From contig JAOZLN010000011.1 in NCBI GenBank assembly GCA_029934845.1, forward strand, positions 1-17,500: a DNA stretch of 17,500 bases. Direction: 5' to 3'. The notes below the pieces were generated by a model that worked only from the letters and a program-made list of their open reading frames with translations, did no database searches and was not told where the DNA came from. Shown here piece by piece: positions 7,528 through 15,318 of the stretch; within the stretch, counting starts at the first letter, position 1, and each line of letters starts with the position of its first letter. The position numbers and the translations under genes were made by a program. This stretch comes from Candidatus Sabulitectum sp. (GTDB lineage: Bacteria > Fermentibacterota > Fermentibacteria > Fermentibacterales > JCC-6).

Positions 7528-9572
7528 GTTACTATGACTTTACTCACAGCTGTGGCTGATCCAGCCTCCAGTCTAACAAAATATATTCCCGGTTGAACTG
7601 CATGAGAAATACTTCCAGTGCTCCAGACGAATGTACAGGAACCGGTAAGATTCTGGCTCCAGACAACCCTTCCGGAAAGATCAAGAACTGAGATTATTCC
7701 TTCAGAGCCGGCAAAAGAAGTGACAAAAGACACAGACGATCCGGCAGTTACGGGATTCGGGTATGGAGCGGATAATGCAATTGTACCAGGTAAAACAAAC
7801 ACCTCTGCAGGCTCCTCTATCCCGGAGGATCCGTCCAGTGGTACCAGTGTTGGATCATGAAAACCATGCCAGTCTAGAATACAGTACAGTTCTCTGTCGT
7901 ACCCACCGGTCCACAGTGGTACTCTTCTGTCTTTTGATGTAGCAAAAGCTTCACCGATAAATGAATTACCGTTCTCGAAAACCTCTTCTGTCAAATAGAC
8001 GCACATCCATTCACTCACGCCCATTTCTGGAAGATTACCCTCCCAGCCGTAACTGGTATTAAACATTACTGAAACAGCTCCACCTCCTGCATTGTGCAGA
8101 AGAGCTTCTGCGCAGCACTCTCCATTGTGGAAAGCCCCCGGCATGCAGGCAATGCTGTGATGAATACCTGCTTTATCCCCATTTGTAAGGCCCTGGGCAA
8201 TAGAATTAGTCATCATGGATGAAGGCGAGCCCTGCCAGTAAATACCTCCCGTATTTCCATGGCCTGCATAGTGAACCCAGTTTGTTCCACTGTTGATAAT
8301 GTCTATGGGTGTGGTGAAGCCATCAGAAGACTTTGCTGTCTCGTATGCCTTGTTCACAGTCCAGGAGGAAGGAAGGTTGACGGCAATAGAATCACAGACC
8401 TTTGCACCGGTATACCCCGGGAACAAACCCGCTCCGCAGAGCATTGCGGTTGTCTGCCAGTCTCCGGAAGGAGGAGCGTTTTCGTACATCATGGTTCTTT
8501 CAACAAAAAGAGCAGCTTCGCCGGCAGTATCGAACAAAACTCTTCCAACGGATACATCTGCATACAGATCAAGACTGTCGTTTGTCTGGCCGTAATTATG
8601 ATCCCCGTTTGCATCCCATGTTCCATCCAGATCACTGAAGTAAAGATCAACAGGCACATTATCAGTATAACCCTCACAGGATAAATTTATCATCCGCACA
8701 GGAATAACACTTTGATCTCCCGCAAGAAGCACATGCTGAATTCCATCAGAATTATATCTGGCAATAATGTAATTCCTGAGTTTCTCTGCATCATCGTACC
8801 CGGAGGTACCCAGAAGAATATCAGAAATATCAACAAGTTCAGTACTGATTCCCTGGGAATTCTTAAACGCCACAAAGGCGGAAAATGAATCAGAATAATC
8901 GCTGGCAGTGATCACAAGGTAATCAACCGCATCGGAACCAGCAGGTGAGCATGCCGGGCTGTAACAAGGAATATCCTGATAATTGTTAATCCATCCCCGG
9001 AGCTGTTCCCCTGCACTTTCTATCTGATCCGAAGAAGCGGTACGGGTTGATCCATCGCTCCAGGTTACTGTTACCTCTGCCGATACAGTGAATTCAAGTT
9101 GTCTGGAAACCGGGTTATACCTGTATGGGTAATAAAAGAAACTAACAATGGAATACCCGGATTTGTGGCCGACCCTCATGTTCTGAACTCTATCAGCCGG
9201 CCAGAATTCATTGGCTCCATAGATTGAATGATCCTGGTTGATGATCTGCAGAGAAGAGGCAACAGCGCTGAAAGGTCTTGGAACAGCAACTGGCTGGATA
9301 ATACCGGATACTGCAAGAGTTCTTTCGCCTGAAGTCGTTACCGAAAGAGAAACATTCTGAGCACCAGAAGGTACAACAAGAGAAACAACCCTTACAGGAA
9401 GAATGGGTTCTCCAGGCGATCCAGCCGACTCACAGTTTGACAACCGGATTCTGGAATACCCAAGGTGGCTGAATTCAGTCATCACATCATCCTGAAAATC
9501 AACAATGTAAGTAAGCTGTCCTGCAAAAGAAGAAAGACAGCCCAGCAACAGCGCAGCAATGGTTCTTTTCAT
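7521..9572 (-). CDS. Secreted gingipain-like cysteine peptidase (family C25) with C-terminal sorting domain
   Basis: A 683-residue exported protease. Signal peptide MKRTIAALLLGCLSSFAG is cut near residue 18. A propeptide-like beta region (about 20-200) contains GEPILPVR and is followed by the caspase-like catalytic domain: DYLVIT (217-222), HVLLAGDQSVIPVR (280-293), LYADVSVGR (336-344), the catalytic His in HYAGHGN (His438) and the catalytic Cys in HSIACMPGAF (Cys476), then GGGAVSVMFNTSYGW. The His-Gly and Ala-Cys-x-x-G dyad spacing matches peptidase C25. The tail (about 598-683) has PYPNPV, VLDLSGRVV and PGIYFVRLEAG, like type IX sorting domains. Gingipains prefer Arg or Lys at P1; specificity here is unknown. 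GGAG lies a few nt before the ATG. The 146-residue membrane protein gene lies 53 nt upstream on the same strand and may be co-transcribed. Confidence 0.92.
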   Translation of the reverse strand: MKRTIAALLLGCLSSFAGQLTYIVDFQDDVMTEFSHLGYSRIRLSNCESAGSPGEPILPVRVVSLVVPSGAQNVSLSVTTSGERTLAVSGIIQPVAVPRPFSAVASSLQIINQDHSIYGANEFWPADRVQNMRVGHKSGYSIVSFFYYPYRYNPVSRQLEFTVSAEVTVTWSDGSTRTASSDQIESAGEQLRGWINNYQDIPCYSPACSPAGSDAVDYLVITASDYSDSFSAFVAFKNSQGISTELVDISDILLGTSGYDDAEKLRNYIIARYNSDGIQHVLLAGDQSVIPVRMINLSCEGYTDNVPVDLYFSDLDGTWDANGDHNYGQTNDSLDLYADVSVGRVLFDTAGEAALFVERTMMYENAPPSGDWQTTAMLCGAGLFPGYTGAKVCDSIAVNLPSSWTVNKAYETAKSSDGFTTPIDIINSGTNWVHYAGHGNTGGIYWQGSPSSMMTNSIAQGLTNGDKAGIHHSIACMPGAFHNGECCAEALLHNAGGGAVSVMFNTSYGWEGNLPEMGVSEWMCVYLTEEVFENGNSFIGEAFATSKDRRVPLWTGGYDRELYCILDWHGFHDPTLVPLDGSSGIEEPAEVFVLPGTIALSAPYPNPVTAGSSVSFVTSFAGSEGIISVLDLSGRVVWSQNLTGSCTFVWSTGSISHAVQPGIYFVRLEAGSATAVSKVIVTN

Positions 9573-9625
9573 GGAACTCCATTCATATCCAGCGTGCAGG
9601 GTAGGGTAGGATTAAACTAACTAAT

Positions 9626-10066
9626 TCACTCAGAGGGTTTTGAATCAGGTGGTAATTCTGCCAGTACACCGACCTCGTTACGGTCAAACAATTCCCTTAC
9701 GGAATCACCCTGGAGAGTTACAAGTGTAAAAACTCCAAGAACTGTTCCCAGTGGCAGGAATATGCAAAGAGCTCCAGCTCCAAAAAGACACACCTGATAC
9801 CTGGTCTGACGGTCCAGATTCTTACCGGCAAGAAAAACAAGCACAGCTGTGCCCCAGCCAGCCAGAATGATCAAGCCGATCACTACAGAAAGTGCTGCTC
9901 CAACAATTCCAAGAACAGGAACATTTTCTGTAACTCCACCTACCGTCATGGTTATACCCATGGCCAGATGTACAAGCGGTATGCAGAAAATCAAGGCAAT
10001 GATTCCTGCCAGAATGTAATGAAAGATTGAAAGTATATGAAGTGTATCCTTGTCTGTATTGCTCAC
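9626..10066 (-). CDS. 146-residue membrane protein, paralogue A
   Basis: A small polytopic membrane protein of unknown function. After a short polar start (SNTDKDTLHILSIFHY) come membrane segments at about 16-40, 52-77 and 95-123 (the first may include a re-entrant part), with a basic loop GKNLDRQTRYQ between the last two. The conserved LPLGTVLGVFTLVTLQ is followed by a short acidic cytoplasmic tail. It closely resembles 11342-11782, which has the same length and nearly the same loops. I start it at the GTG at 10066: AGGGGG lies 5 nt upstream and the product then aligns from residue 1 with its paralogue. An ATG at 10093 would add nine residues and lacks a ribosome site. I recall similar 'PLGTVLGVFT' proteins in many bacteria but know no assigned role. 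It diverges from the sensor-like gene at 10302. Confidence 0.8.
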   Translation of the reverse strand: MSNTDKDTLHILSIFHYILAGIIALIFCIPLVHLAMGITMTVGGVTENVPVLGIVGAALSVVIGLIILAGWGTAVLVFLAGKNLDRQTRYQVCLFGAGALCIFLPLGTVLGVFTLVTLQGDSVRELFDRNEVGVLAELPPDSKPSE

Positions 10067-10289
10067 GGTTTCCCCCTGCCCATTATTGTTCATTTTTCTT
10101 TGCTTTAAACTAATGATTTCTGCGGAAGATCACAAACCAGTTTGATCTCTGACATATCAGTGCTCTTTCACCACGAACACTTACAGGTAGAAACAGAAGT
10201 AAGATCGTCCCTGAATCGAAAGATGCAGTTGTTGGGATAGGGAAGATCAAGTATTCTTTGACTGATGAACAGTGTGTACCTGAACTCCA

Positions 10290-10304
10290 AGGAGAACGCC
10301 CATT
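10290..10304 (+). promoter_or_regulatory. Ribosome binding site placing a rare ATT start
   Basis: AGGAG (10290-10294), then 7 nt, then ATT (10302-10304). The frame is open back to a TGA at 10281-10283, and no ATG, GTG, TTG or CTG lies at a normal distance from this site. Confidence 0.5.
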
Positions 10305-11345
10305 AGTATTGAACTAATAATACTTATTGCTGAAGCATTTATTGTCTACTTCCTGGTTTTGTGGACACACTCATTAAGAAAACGCCATGGTCTTACTTAC
10401 TTCTATGCCCTTCTCGGGGGTCTTACCGCAATAATGTCATGGGTGACAGATGCCGGAGCAGCTGTAGAGATGTTTGGCATTACCTTCATGGTAGGCTCCA
10501 CTGTATTCTACACTTCTCTTCTTCTTGGAATCTTTGTGGTTTATGTTTTTGACGGACCGGTGGCAACCAGACCGGCCATATTTACCGTTGCAGGAGTATC
10601 AATACTGGTTCCTCTGGTGGCTGGAATACTGCATTTTCAAACAGGCTTATCCGGAGCACAACAGTTGTTAAGCGTTCCTGTTCCCTGCCTCAGGATAAAC
10701 TCCGCATCTGTAATTGTAACAATCCTTGACCTGGTCTTTCTTGCAGTAGTGTGGGAATTCCTTGGTAAACCACATTTTCGAGTAAAACTCTGGACAAGAG
10801 CCTTTGTTACACTGCTTGGTGTAATGTGGCTGGATGTTCTGCTGTTCACTACAGGTGCTTTTCTTGGAACTCCATGGTATCTAAGCATTATGCAGGGAAC
10901 CATGGTAAGCAGATTGGTAATATCAATATTTGCATTCCCTCTGCTTTACCTTTACATCACATGGCAGAACAAACAGTCAGACATAACAATTACCAGTCGC
11001 CCGGTTTTGTCTATTCTTCGTGAGGTTGCCGATGTGAGGGAACAGCTCAGTTCAGCAAAAGAAGAAATTGATTATCGAAAGAATATTGAAAAGAAAAATC
11101 AGGAGCTGATCAAAGAGCTTCAAACTGCACTGAACAAGGTTCAGAAACTGGAAGGACTCATTCCGGTCTGTGCCAGTTGCCGGCGTATAAAAATTAAACC
11201 TGCAAACGGACAAGAAGAGGACAGCTGGATATCAATGGAAGACTACATACGTCAGGAAATCACCGCAGAATTGAGCCATGGGATCTGCCCTGAATGTGCC
11301 AAGATCATATATCCTGACCTCTCAGGGGAATCAGAAAAAAACTAA
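10302..11345 (+). CDS. Polytopic membrane protein with coiled coil and C-terminal four-cysteine motif, probable sensor-type; ATT start
   Basis: Predicted 347 residues. About seven membrane segments fill residues 3-220, including WVTDAGAAVEMFGITFMVGS and VVYVFDGPVATRPA, and ending in SIFAFPLLYLYITWQ. A coiled coil follows (about 240-285, rich in E/K/Q), then a soluble tail with two cysteine pairs, CASC (290-293) and CPEC (329-332), around W-I-S-M-E-D-Y-I and LSHGIC. The tail matches a short module often seen at the end of bacterial signalling proteins ('GLIPICASCKKIR...W..vE.YI...SHGICP.C'); zinc binding is inferred. The membrane part resembles sensory or vitamin-transporter-like domains of signalling proteins, but no kinase, GGDEF or other output domain is present. 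The first membrane helix (IELIILIAEAFIVYFLVL) lies upstream of the first conventional start, a TTG at 10359. AGGAG at 10290-10294 is 7 nt before ATT 10302, hence this start. The stop overlaps the convergent gene by 4 nt. Confidence 0.72.
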   Translation: MSIELIILIAEAFIVYFLVLWTHSLRKRHGLTYFYALLGGLTAIMSWVTDAGAAVEMFGITFMVGSTVFYTSLLLGIFVVYVFDGPVATRPAIFTVAGVSILVPLVAGILHFQTGLSGAQQLLSVPVPCLRINSASVIVTILDLVFLAVVWEFLGKPHFRVKLWTRAFVTLLGVMWLDVLLFTTGAFLGTPWYLSIMQGTMVSRLVISIFAFPLLYLYITWQNKQSDITITSRPVLSILREVADVREQLSSAKEEIDYRKNIEKKNQELIKELQTALNKVQKLEGLIPVCASCRRIKIKPANGQEEDSWISMEDYIRQEITAELSHGICPECAKIIYPDLSGESEKN

Positions 11346-11782
11346 CCCTCCTGTACAGATTCCACCGGCAGTTCTTCAGTACCTTGCGCATCGTTACTGT
11401 TAAACATGGCTTTCACAGAGTCATCTTGAAGCGTGACCAGCGTAAAAACACCAAGAATAGTACCAAGTGGCATAAATATGCAAAGCACGCCTGCGCCAAT
11501 CATGCAGAATTGATACTTCGTCTGTCTGTCAAGGTTCTTACCTGCAAGAAAAACAAAAAACGCCAGCCCCCAGCCTACAAGAATTATCAAGCTTGCAATA
11601 AGGGCGAAAAAAGCTCCCGCAACCCCCATCACAGGCTCTTCACTCGCGATGGCTCCTGCGGTCAACGAAAGACCGATAGTCAGATGAATTAAAGGGATAC
11701 ATGCAGCAAGAGCAATAAGCCCCGCAATTACATAATGAAAAATGGCAAGCATATGAAGAGTATCTTTTTCCGATGCGCTCAT
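11342..11782 (-). CDS. 146-residue membrane protein, paralogue B
   Basis: Paralogue of 9626-10066 with identical length. It shares SxxxKDTLHxLxIFHYxxAG, IPLxHLxxGxxxTxG, VFLAGKNLDRQTxYQ, GAGxLCIFxPLGTxLGVFTLVTLQ and DSVxxxF, differing mostly in the loop around residues 48-60 and in the acidic tail. It has three membrane segments plus a possible fourth and no enzymatic motif; function is unknown. The start is ATG 11782 with GGAG 6 nt upstream; the open frame runs back to 11899, but that extension overlaps the control region of the divergent nitroreductase and is not shared with the paralogue. Its stop overlaps the stop of the sensor-like gene on the other strand by 4 nt (CTAA), so the two transcripts converge with no terminator between them. 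Confidence 0.82.
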   Translation of the reverse strand: MSASEKDTLHMLAIFHYVIAGLIALAACIPLIHLTIGLSLTAGAIASEEPVMGVAGAFFALIASLIILVGWGLAFFVFLAGKNLDRQTKYQFCMIGAGVLCIFMPLGTILGVFTLVTLQDDSVKAMFNSNDAQGTEELPVESVQEG

Positions 11783-11897
11783 GGTTCTCCTTTCGGTATG
11801 TACACATGATACTAATTCTTTTTGGTTTTGATTCCAAATTTGCATCAATTGTTTCAGTTGTGAATTCAGCTCATATTGCTTGCACAAAGGAGATATC

Positions 11898-12668
11898 ATG
11901 AAAGAATGGAAGAAGAACAGAGAAATGATGAAATCCCATTTCGATTCCAGGACTTTTGCTGACGAAGAATCTGATCAAAACATGGGAGTAGAGCCGCCGG
12001 CTGTTGAGATCAAAACACCTGAAGATGCACAAGTCATACCTCTGCCTGAGCCAGGCATAACACCGGTAAAATCAGACATATCCAGATGCATCCTGGAAAG
12101 AAGAAGCAGAAGAAAGTATACTGATGAAGCAATCTCTACTGGGGAATTATCCTACATGCTGTGGGCCACTCAAGGAATCAAGAAAGCTATTCCGGCATAC
12201 GGAAACACAGGAACAGTTACTATTCGCACAGTTCCTTCGGCAGGTGCAAGACACCCCTTCGAAACCTACCTGGCCATCAATAATGTTACGGGAATTGAAC
12301 AGGGTATTTACCGGTACTCCAGCCTGAATCACAATCTTGTGTTTCTGTTCAATGTTACTGAAGTACAGAACAAGCTCACCGAGGCTGCTGTTGGTCAAAG
12401 CTTCGTGGGCAACGCTCCTGTAGTTTTCTTCTGGGCCTGTAAGCCTTACCTGGGAGAGTGGCGGTACAAGGGAGAATCACACAAAGCAATGCTTCTTGAC
12501 GCAGGTCATGTGTGTCAAAATTTGTATCTTGCAGCAGAGAGTCTGAACCTGGGCACTGTGGCAATAGCAGCATACTCACAGGAGAAAGTTGATAACCTGC
12601 TGAAACTGGACGGGAAGGATGAGTTTGTAGTGTACCTCGCCCCGGTGGGAAGAGTGGAGATCGGCTGA
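11898..12668 (+). CDS. SagB/ThcOx-type nitroreductase-family oxidoreductase
   Basis: A 256-residue FMN-dependent oxidoreductase of the nitroreductase fold, SagB/ThcOx branch. Landmarks: RRSRRKY (68-74), which contacts FMN phosphate in this family; LSYMLWATQGI (84-94); the branch signature PSAGARHPFETY (113-124); GIYRYSSLNHNL (136-147); and DAGHVCQNLYLAAESLNLG (201-219). In toxin and cyanobactin clusters SagB-like enzymes oxidise azolines to azoles, but no cyclodehydratase or precursor peptide is nearby, so a stand-alone redox role is more likely. The N-terminal 60 residues are polar and proline/acid-rich, an extension typical of stand-alone members, with no export signal. AAAGGAG sits 6 nt before the ATG at 11898; the frame can be opened at a TTG at 11880, but that overlaps this site. 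It diverges from paralogue B with a 115-nt gap that must hold both promoters. Confidence 0.88.
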   Translation: MKEWKKNREMMKSHFDSRTFADEESDQNMGVEPPAVEIKTPEDAQVIPLPEPGITPVKSDISRCILERRSRRKYTDEAISTGELSYMLWATQGIKKAIPAYGNTGTVTIRTVPSAGARHPFETYLAINNVTGIEQGIYRYSSLNHNLVFLFNVTEVQNKLTEAAVGQSFVGNAPVVFFWACKPYLGEWRYKGESHKAMLLDAGHVCQNLYLAAESLNLGTVAIAAYSQEKVDNLLKLDGKDEFVVYLAPVGRVEIG

Positions 12669-12804
12669 AAGATCAGGATAGGTTTTTTCGCTCTTCTATC
12701 GTATACTCAGCATTCACAATTACAGTACAACTTATTGATGTAGCCTAATTTATGCCTTTTTATTACGGAAATGCAGTTTCCTGAAACAGTTCAATGGGGT
12801 TTAA

Positions 12805-15015
12805 TTGAGTAGTTCAGATGTAGAAACAGCTCCTAAATTTGGTACTTTTCTTGGGGTGTTCACTCCCAGCGTACTAACCATCCTCGGTCTTGTTCTTTAC
12901 CTCAGAATCGGATGGGTAGTTGGTAACCTGGGTCTTCCCCAGACCATCCTGATCGTTTTGATAGCAAGTTCCATAACATTCATCACCGGGCTCAGTGCCT
13001 CTGCCATAGCCACTAACATCAGAATTGGTGTAGGTGGTGAATATTACATGATATCTCACAGTCTCGGTCTTGAATTCGGCGGAGCAATAGGCATTCCACT
13101 GTACCTTTGCAGAACCTTAAGTTTAACCTTCTACAGCTTCGGACTTGCAGAGGGAGTTCTTCTAATAATGACCAGGTGGATAGGACCAGTACCTGAATAC
13201 ACAGTTCCTCTTGTTGCTGCCGCCGTCATAATTGTTGTTACAGCCCTTTCCGGGAAAAGTGCCTCTATGGCGCTTAAGTTACAAATACCAATAATGATTG
13301 CCGTGGCAGTATCAATTGTTGCGCTTATCATCGGTGCGGTTTCCTCCGGTTTCAGAACACCCGAAATGGTATCAACTTACAGAACCGCACACCAGGGCTT
13401 CTGGTACGTCTTTGCAATCTTCTTCCCTGCTGTTACCGGATTTACTGCAGGCATTGGAATGAGCGGCGACTTAAAAGACCCCAGCAAAAGCATTCCGCGA
13501 GGCACACTTCTTGCAGTTCTTACCGGAGCAGTTATCTATGTTCTCATTCCTGTGATTTTCTCAACCACCAACTCTGTAAGTTTTGAAGAACTTGCAACTC
13601 CGGGAGTTAAAGCCTGGACCACAACAGCCTTCCTGGGAAGTGTTCTTATTTTTGCCGGCATGTGGGGTGCTATTCTTTCATCGGCATTCGGCAGTATTCT
13701 TACCGGGCCCAGAGTTCTGCAGGCTCTTTCTGAAGACGGACTTGCTCCGAAAATCTTTTCCCGCCTTTCAAGCAGGGGCCAACCGACAATTGCCACCTGG
13801 ATAACAGGTATCATAGCTCTGGCTGCCGTTCTTCTTGGTTCTCTGAATGCAGTGGCTCAGTTCGTAACAATTCTTTTTCTTTCCCTCTATGTTGTCATAA
13901 ATTTCAGCGCTGCAATAGAGAAACTGGTCCGTGATCCTTCATACAGACCCACTATAAATGTACCATGGTATGTATCAATACTGGGTTCCCTGGGTGCAAT
14001 ATTTGTGATGCTTCTGCTCAATCCTCTTGCCTGCCTGGCAGCAATTCTGATCGAAGTGATCATCTACATCATGCTTCGCCGGAAATCTCTTGGTAAACGG
14101 TGGGGTGATGTAAGAGCAGGGTTCTGGTTTGCCCTCACAAGACATGCCTTGATCAAGCTTGAGGGACACAGCATCGACCCCAGAAACTGGCGTCCAAACA
14201 TTACCGTATTTACCGAGGAAATAGAAAAAGAGATCGACATGGTCTATCTGGCAACCTGTTTCAACCAGAAAATGGGTGTTGTAAGCGTTTGCCGGATTTA
14301 CGAGGGTAGACTCAGCAGAGAAGATATTGATATTGAAGAGATGGAATCAAACATGAGAAAAGCTCTTTCAGCCCATAACATATCTGCTTTCTGCGAGGTA
14401 AATGTGTCACCTGATTTCATCCAGGGAGCAATTGATGTGGCTCAGATCAACGGTGTTGGACACCTCCGTTCAAACACAGTGATGTTCGGATGGCCCAATG
14501 ATGACATCGAGCTGGACCTATTGATCATGATCATGCGTACAATATCCACCATTGGCAGAAGCACGATCATCACAAAACTGACTGACTTGAAAAACAGAGG
14601 TCATTTCAGGCAGATAGACATCTGGTGGGGCGGAATGGAGAACAACGGAGACCTTATGCTTCTTCTGGCACACCTGCTGCGCATGAACCCCATGTGGAGA
14701 GAAGCCAGAATTACGCTTAGGTCAATTGTTAAAGATGACGCCGGCAAAAACAAACTGGAGCAATACCTTTCAGAGACAATACGCTCCGTAAGGATCAAGG
14801 CTGAAGTAGAAGTTATTGTAAACAGCGCCCGGGCAACCATAGCAGAAGTTATTAGAAATAACAGCAGTAAGGCTGATATCACATTCATGGGGTTGATGAT
14901 ACCGGATAGCGGCCAAGAGCATAAATACACCAAAAAACTCATTGAGCTTTCTGAAGGTCTGCAGTCGGTTGTTTTTGTAAGAAACGCCAGCGAGTTCTCC
15001 GGCAAGCTGCTGTAA
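12805..15015 (+). CDS. Bacterial SLC12-like (cation-chloride cotransporter / APC superfamily) membrane transporter
   Basis: A 736-residue transporter. The N-terminal 430 residues hold about 12 membrane helices. The opening KFGTFLGVFTPSVLTILG followed by LVLYLRIGWVVGNLG matches the first helix of eukaryotic Na-K-Cl and K-Cl cotransporters. GGEYYMISHSLGLEFGGAIG and a FFPAVTGFTAGIGMSGDLK segment (the helix-6 signature) follow, then SAFGSILTGPRVLQALSEDG. The C-terminal 300 residues are cytoplasmic and begin with RNWRPNITVF, resembling the 'NFRPQ' start of the SLC12 regulatory domain. The likely job is Cl-coupled cation or amino-acid symport; the ions cannot be told from sequence alone. The start is a TTG at 12805 with GGGG 5 nt upstream, which is plausible but not strong; the first downstream methionine would remove the first helix. 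It stands alone in a 136-nt upstream gap and converges with the lipoprotein genes. Confidence 0.88.
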   Translation: MSSSDVETAPKFGTFLGVFTPSVLTILGLVLYLRIGWVVGNLGLPQTILIVLIASSITFITGLSASAIATNIRIGVGGEYYMISHSLGLEFGGAIGIPLYLCRTLSLTFYSFGLAEGVLLIMTRWIGPVPEYTVPLVAAAVIIVVTALSGKSASMALKLQIPIMIAVAVSIVALIIGAVSSGFRTPEMVSTYRTAHQGFWYVFAIFFPAVTGFTAGIGMSGDLKDPSKSIPRGTLLAVLTGAVIYVLIPVIFSTTNSVSFEELATPGVKAWTTTAFLGSVLIFAGMWGAILSSAFGSILTGPRVLQALSEDGLAPKIFSRLSSRGQPTIATWITGIIALAAVLLGSLNAVAQFVTILFLSLYVVINFSAAIEKLVRDPSYRPTINVPWYVSILGSLGAIFVMLLLNPLACLAAILIEVIIYIMLRRKSLGKRWGDVRAGFWFALTRHALIKLEGHSIDPRNWRPNITVFTEEIEKEIDMVYLATCFNQKMGVVSVCRIYEGRLSREDIDIEEMESNMRKALSAHNISAFCEVNVSPDFIQGAIDVAQINGVGHLRSNTVMFGWPNDDIELDLLIMIMRTISTIGRSTIITKLTDLKNRGHFRQIDIWWGGMENNGDLMLLLAHLLRMNPMWREARITLRSIVKDDAGKNKLEQYLSETIRSVRIKAEVEVIVNSARATIAEVIRNNSSKADITFMGLMIPDSGQEHKYTKKLIELSEGLQSVVFVRNASEFSGKLL

Positions 15016-15068
15016 CCCCACGCCGTTAACAATCTCTATCTATCTTATTACCTGGTGGAAAACTTTCA

Positions 15069-15266
15069 TTACAAATTCACAGCACAGACCCTGTACCCGA
15101 AAATTGTACCGGTACGCCTCTGTACAGCCGAGAAGTAACCATTGCCATTGCAGTGAAGGTCGTACTGTGTGGAATCCTCCGCAACAAGCAAAGAATTGTC
15201 CTCTTCACTCACGGAACATGAAATGAGCAGAAATATGCATAAAGGAAGAATTGTTACCTTTCGCAC
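15069..15266 (-). CDS. Small lipoprotein, 65 residues
   Basis: A short product with a clear lipoprotein leader, MRKVTILPLCIFLLISC, in which L14-I15-S16-C17 fits the lipobox. The mature part is about 49 residues, acidic then aromatic, with two further cysteines (DLHCNG and RVCAV) that could form a disulfide. The start is GTG 15266 with AGGAG 6 nt upstream, which supports it as a real gene despite its size. It follows the propeller lipoprotein by 52 nt on the same strand and is probably co-transcribed, suggesting a shared envelope role. I do not recognise the family. Confidence 0.62.
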   Translation of the reverse strand: MRKVTILPLCIFLLISCSVSEEDNSLLVAEDSTQYDLHCNGNGYFSAVQRRTGTIFGYRVCAVNL

Positions 15267-15318
15267 CTCACACTCCTAACGAAATTAATTTCAAATGAGC
15301 TTCTTAATGGAAACCAGG

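Noticed and set aside
10067..10093. ATG 10093 as the start of membrane paralogue A
   Set aside because: No ribosome site, whereas GTG 10066 has AGGGGG and gives exactly the length and alignment of paralogue B.
11783..11899. 39-residue N-terminal extension of membrane paralogue B
   Set aside because: The extension is polar, absent from the paralogue, and overlaps the ribosome site and promoter region of the divergent nitroreductase; ATG 11782 has GGAG.
12661..12695. Terminator after the nitroreductase (GATC repeat followed by a run of six T)
   Set aside because: The only stem is 4 bp with an 8-nt loop; too weak to call despite the T-run.
14601..15032. 143-codon open frame antisense to the transporter C-terminus
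   Set aside because: Shadow of the transporter frame, with low-complexity hydrophobic translation and no ribosome site that I could see.
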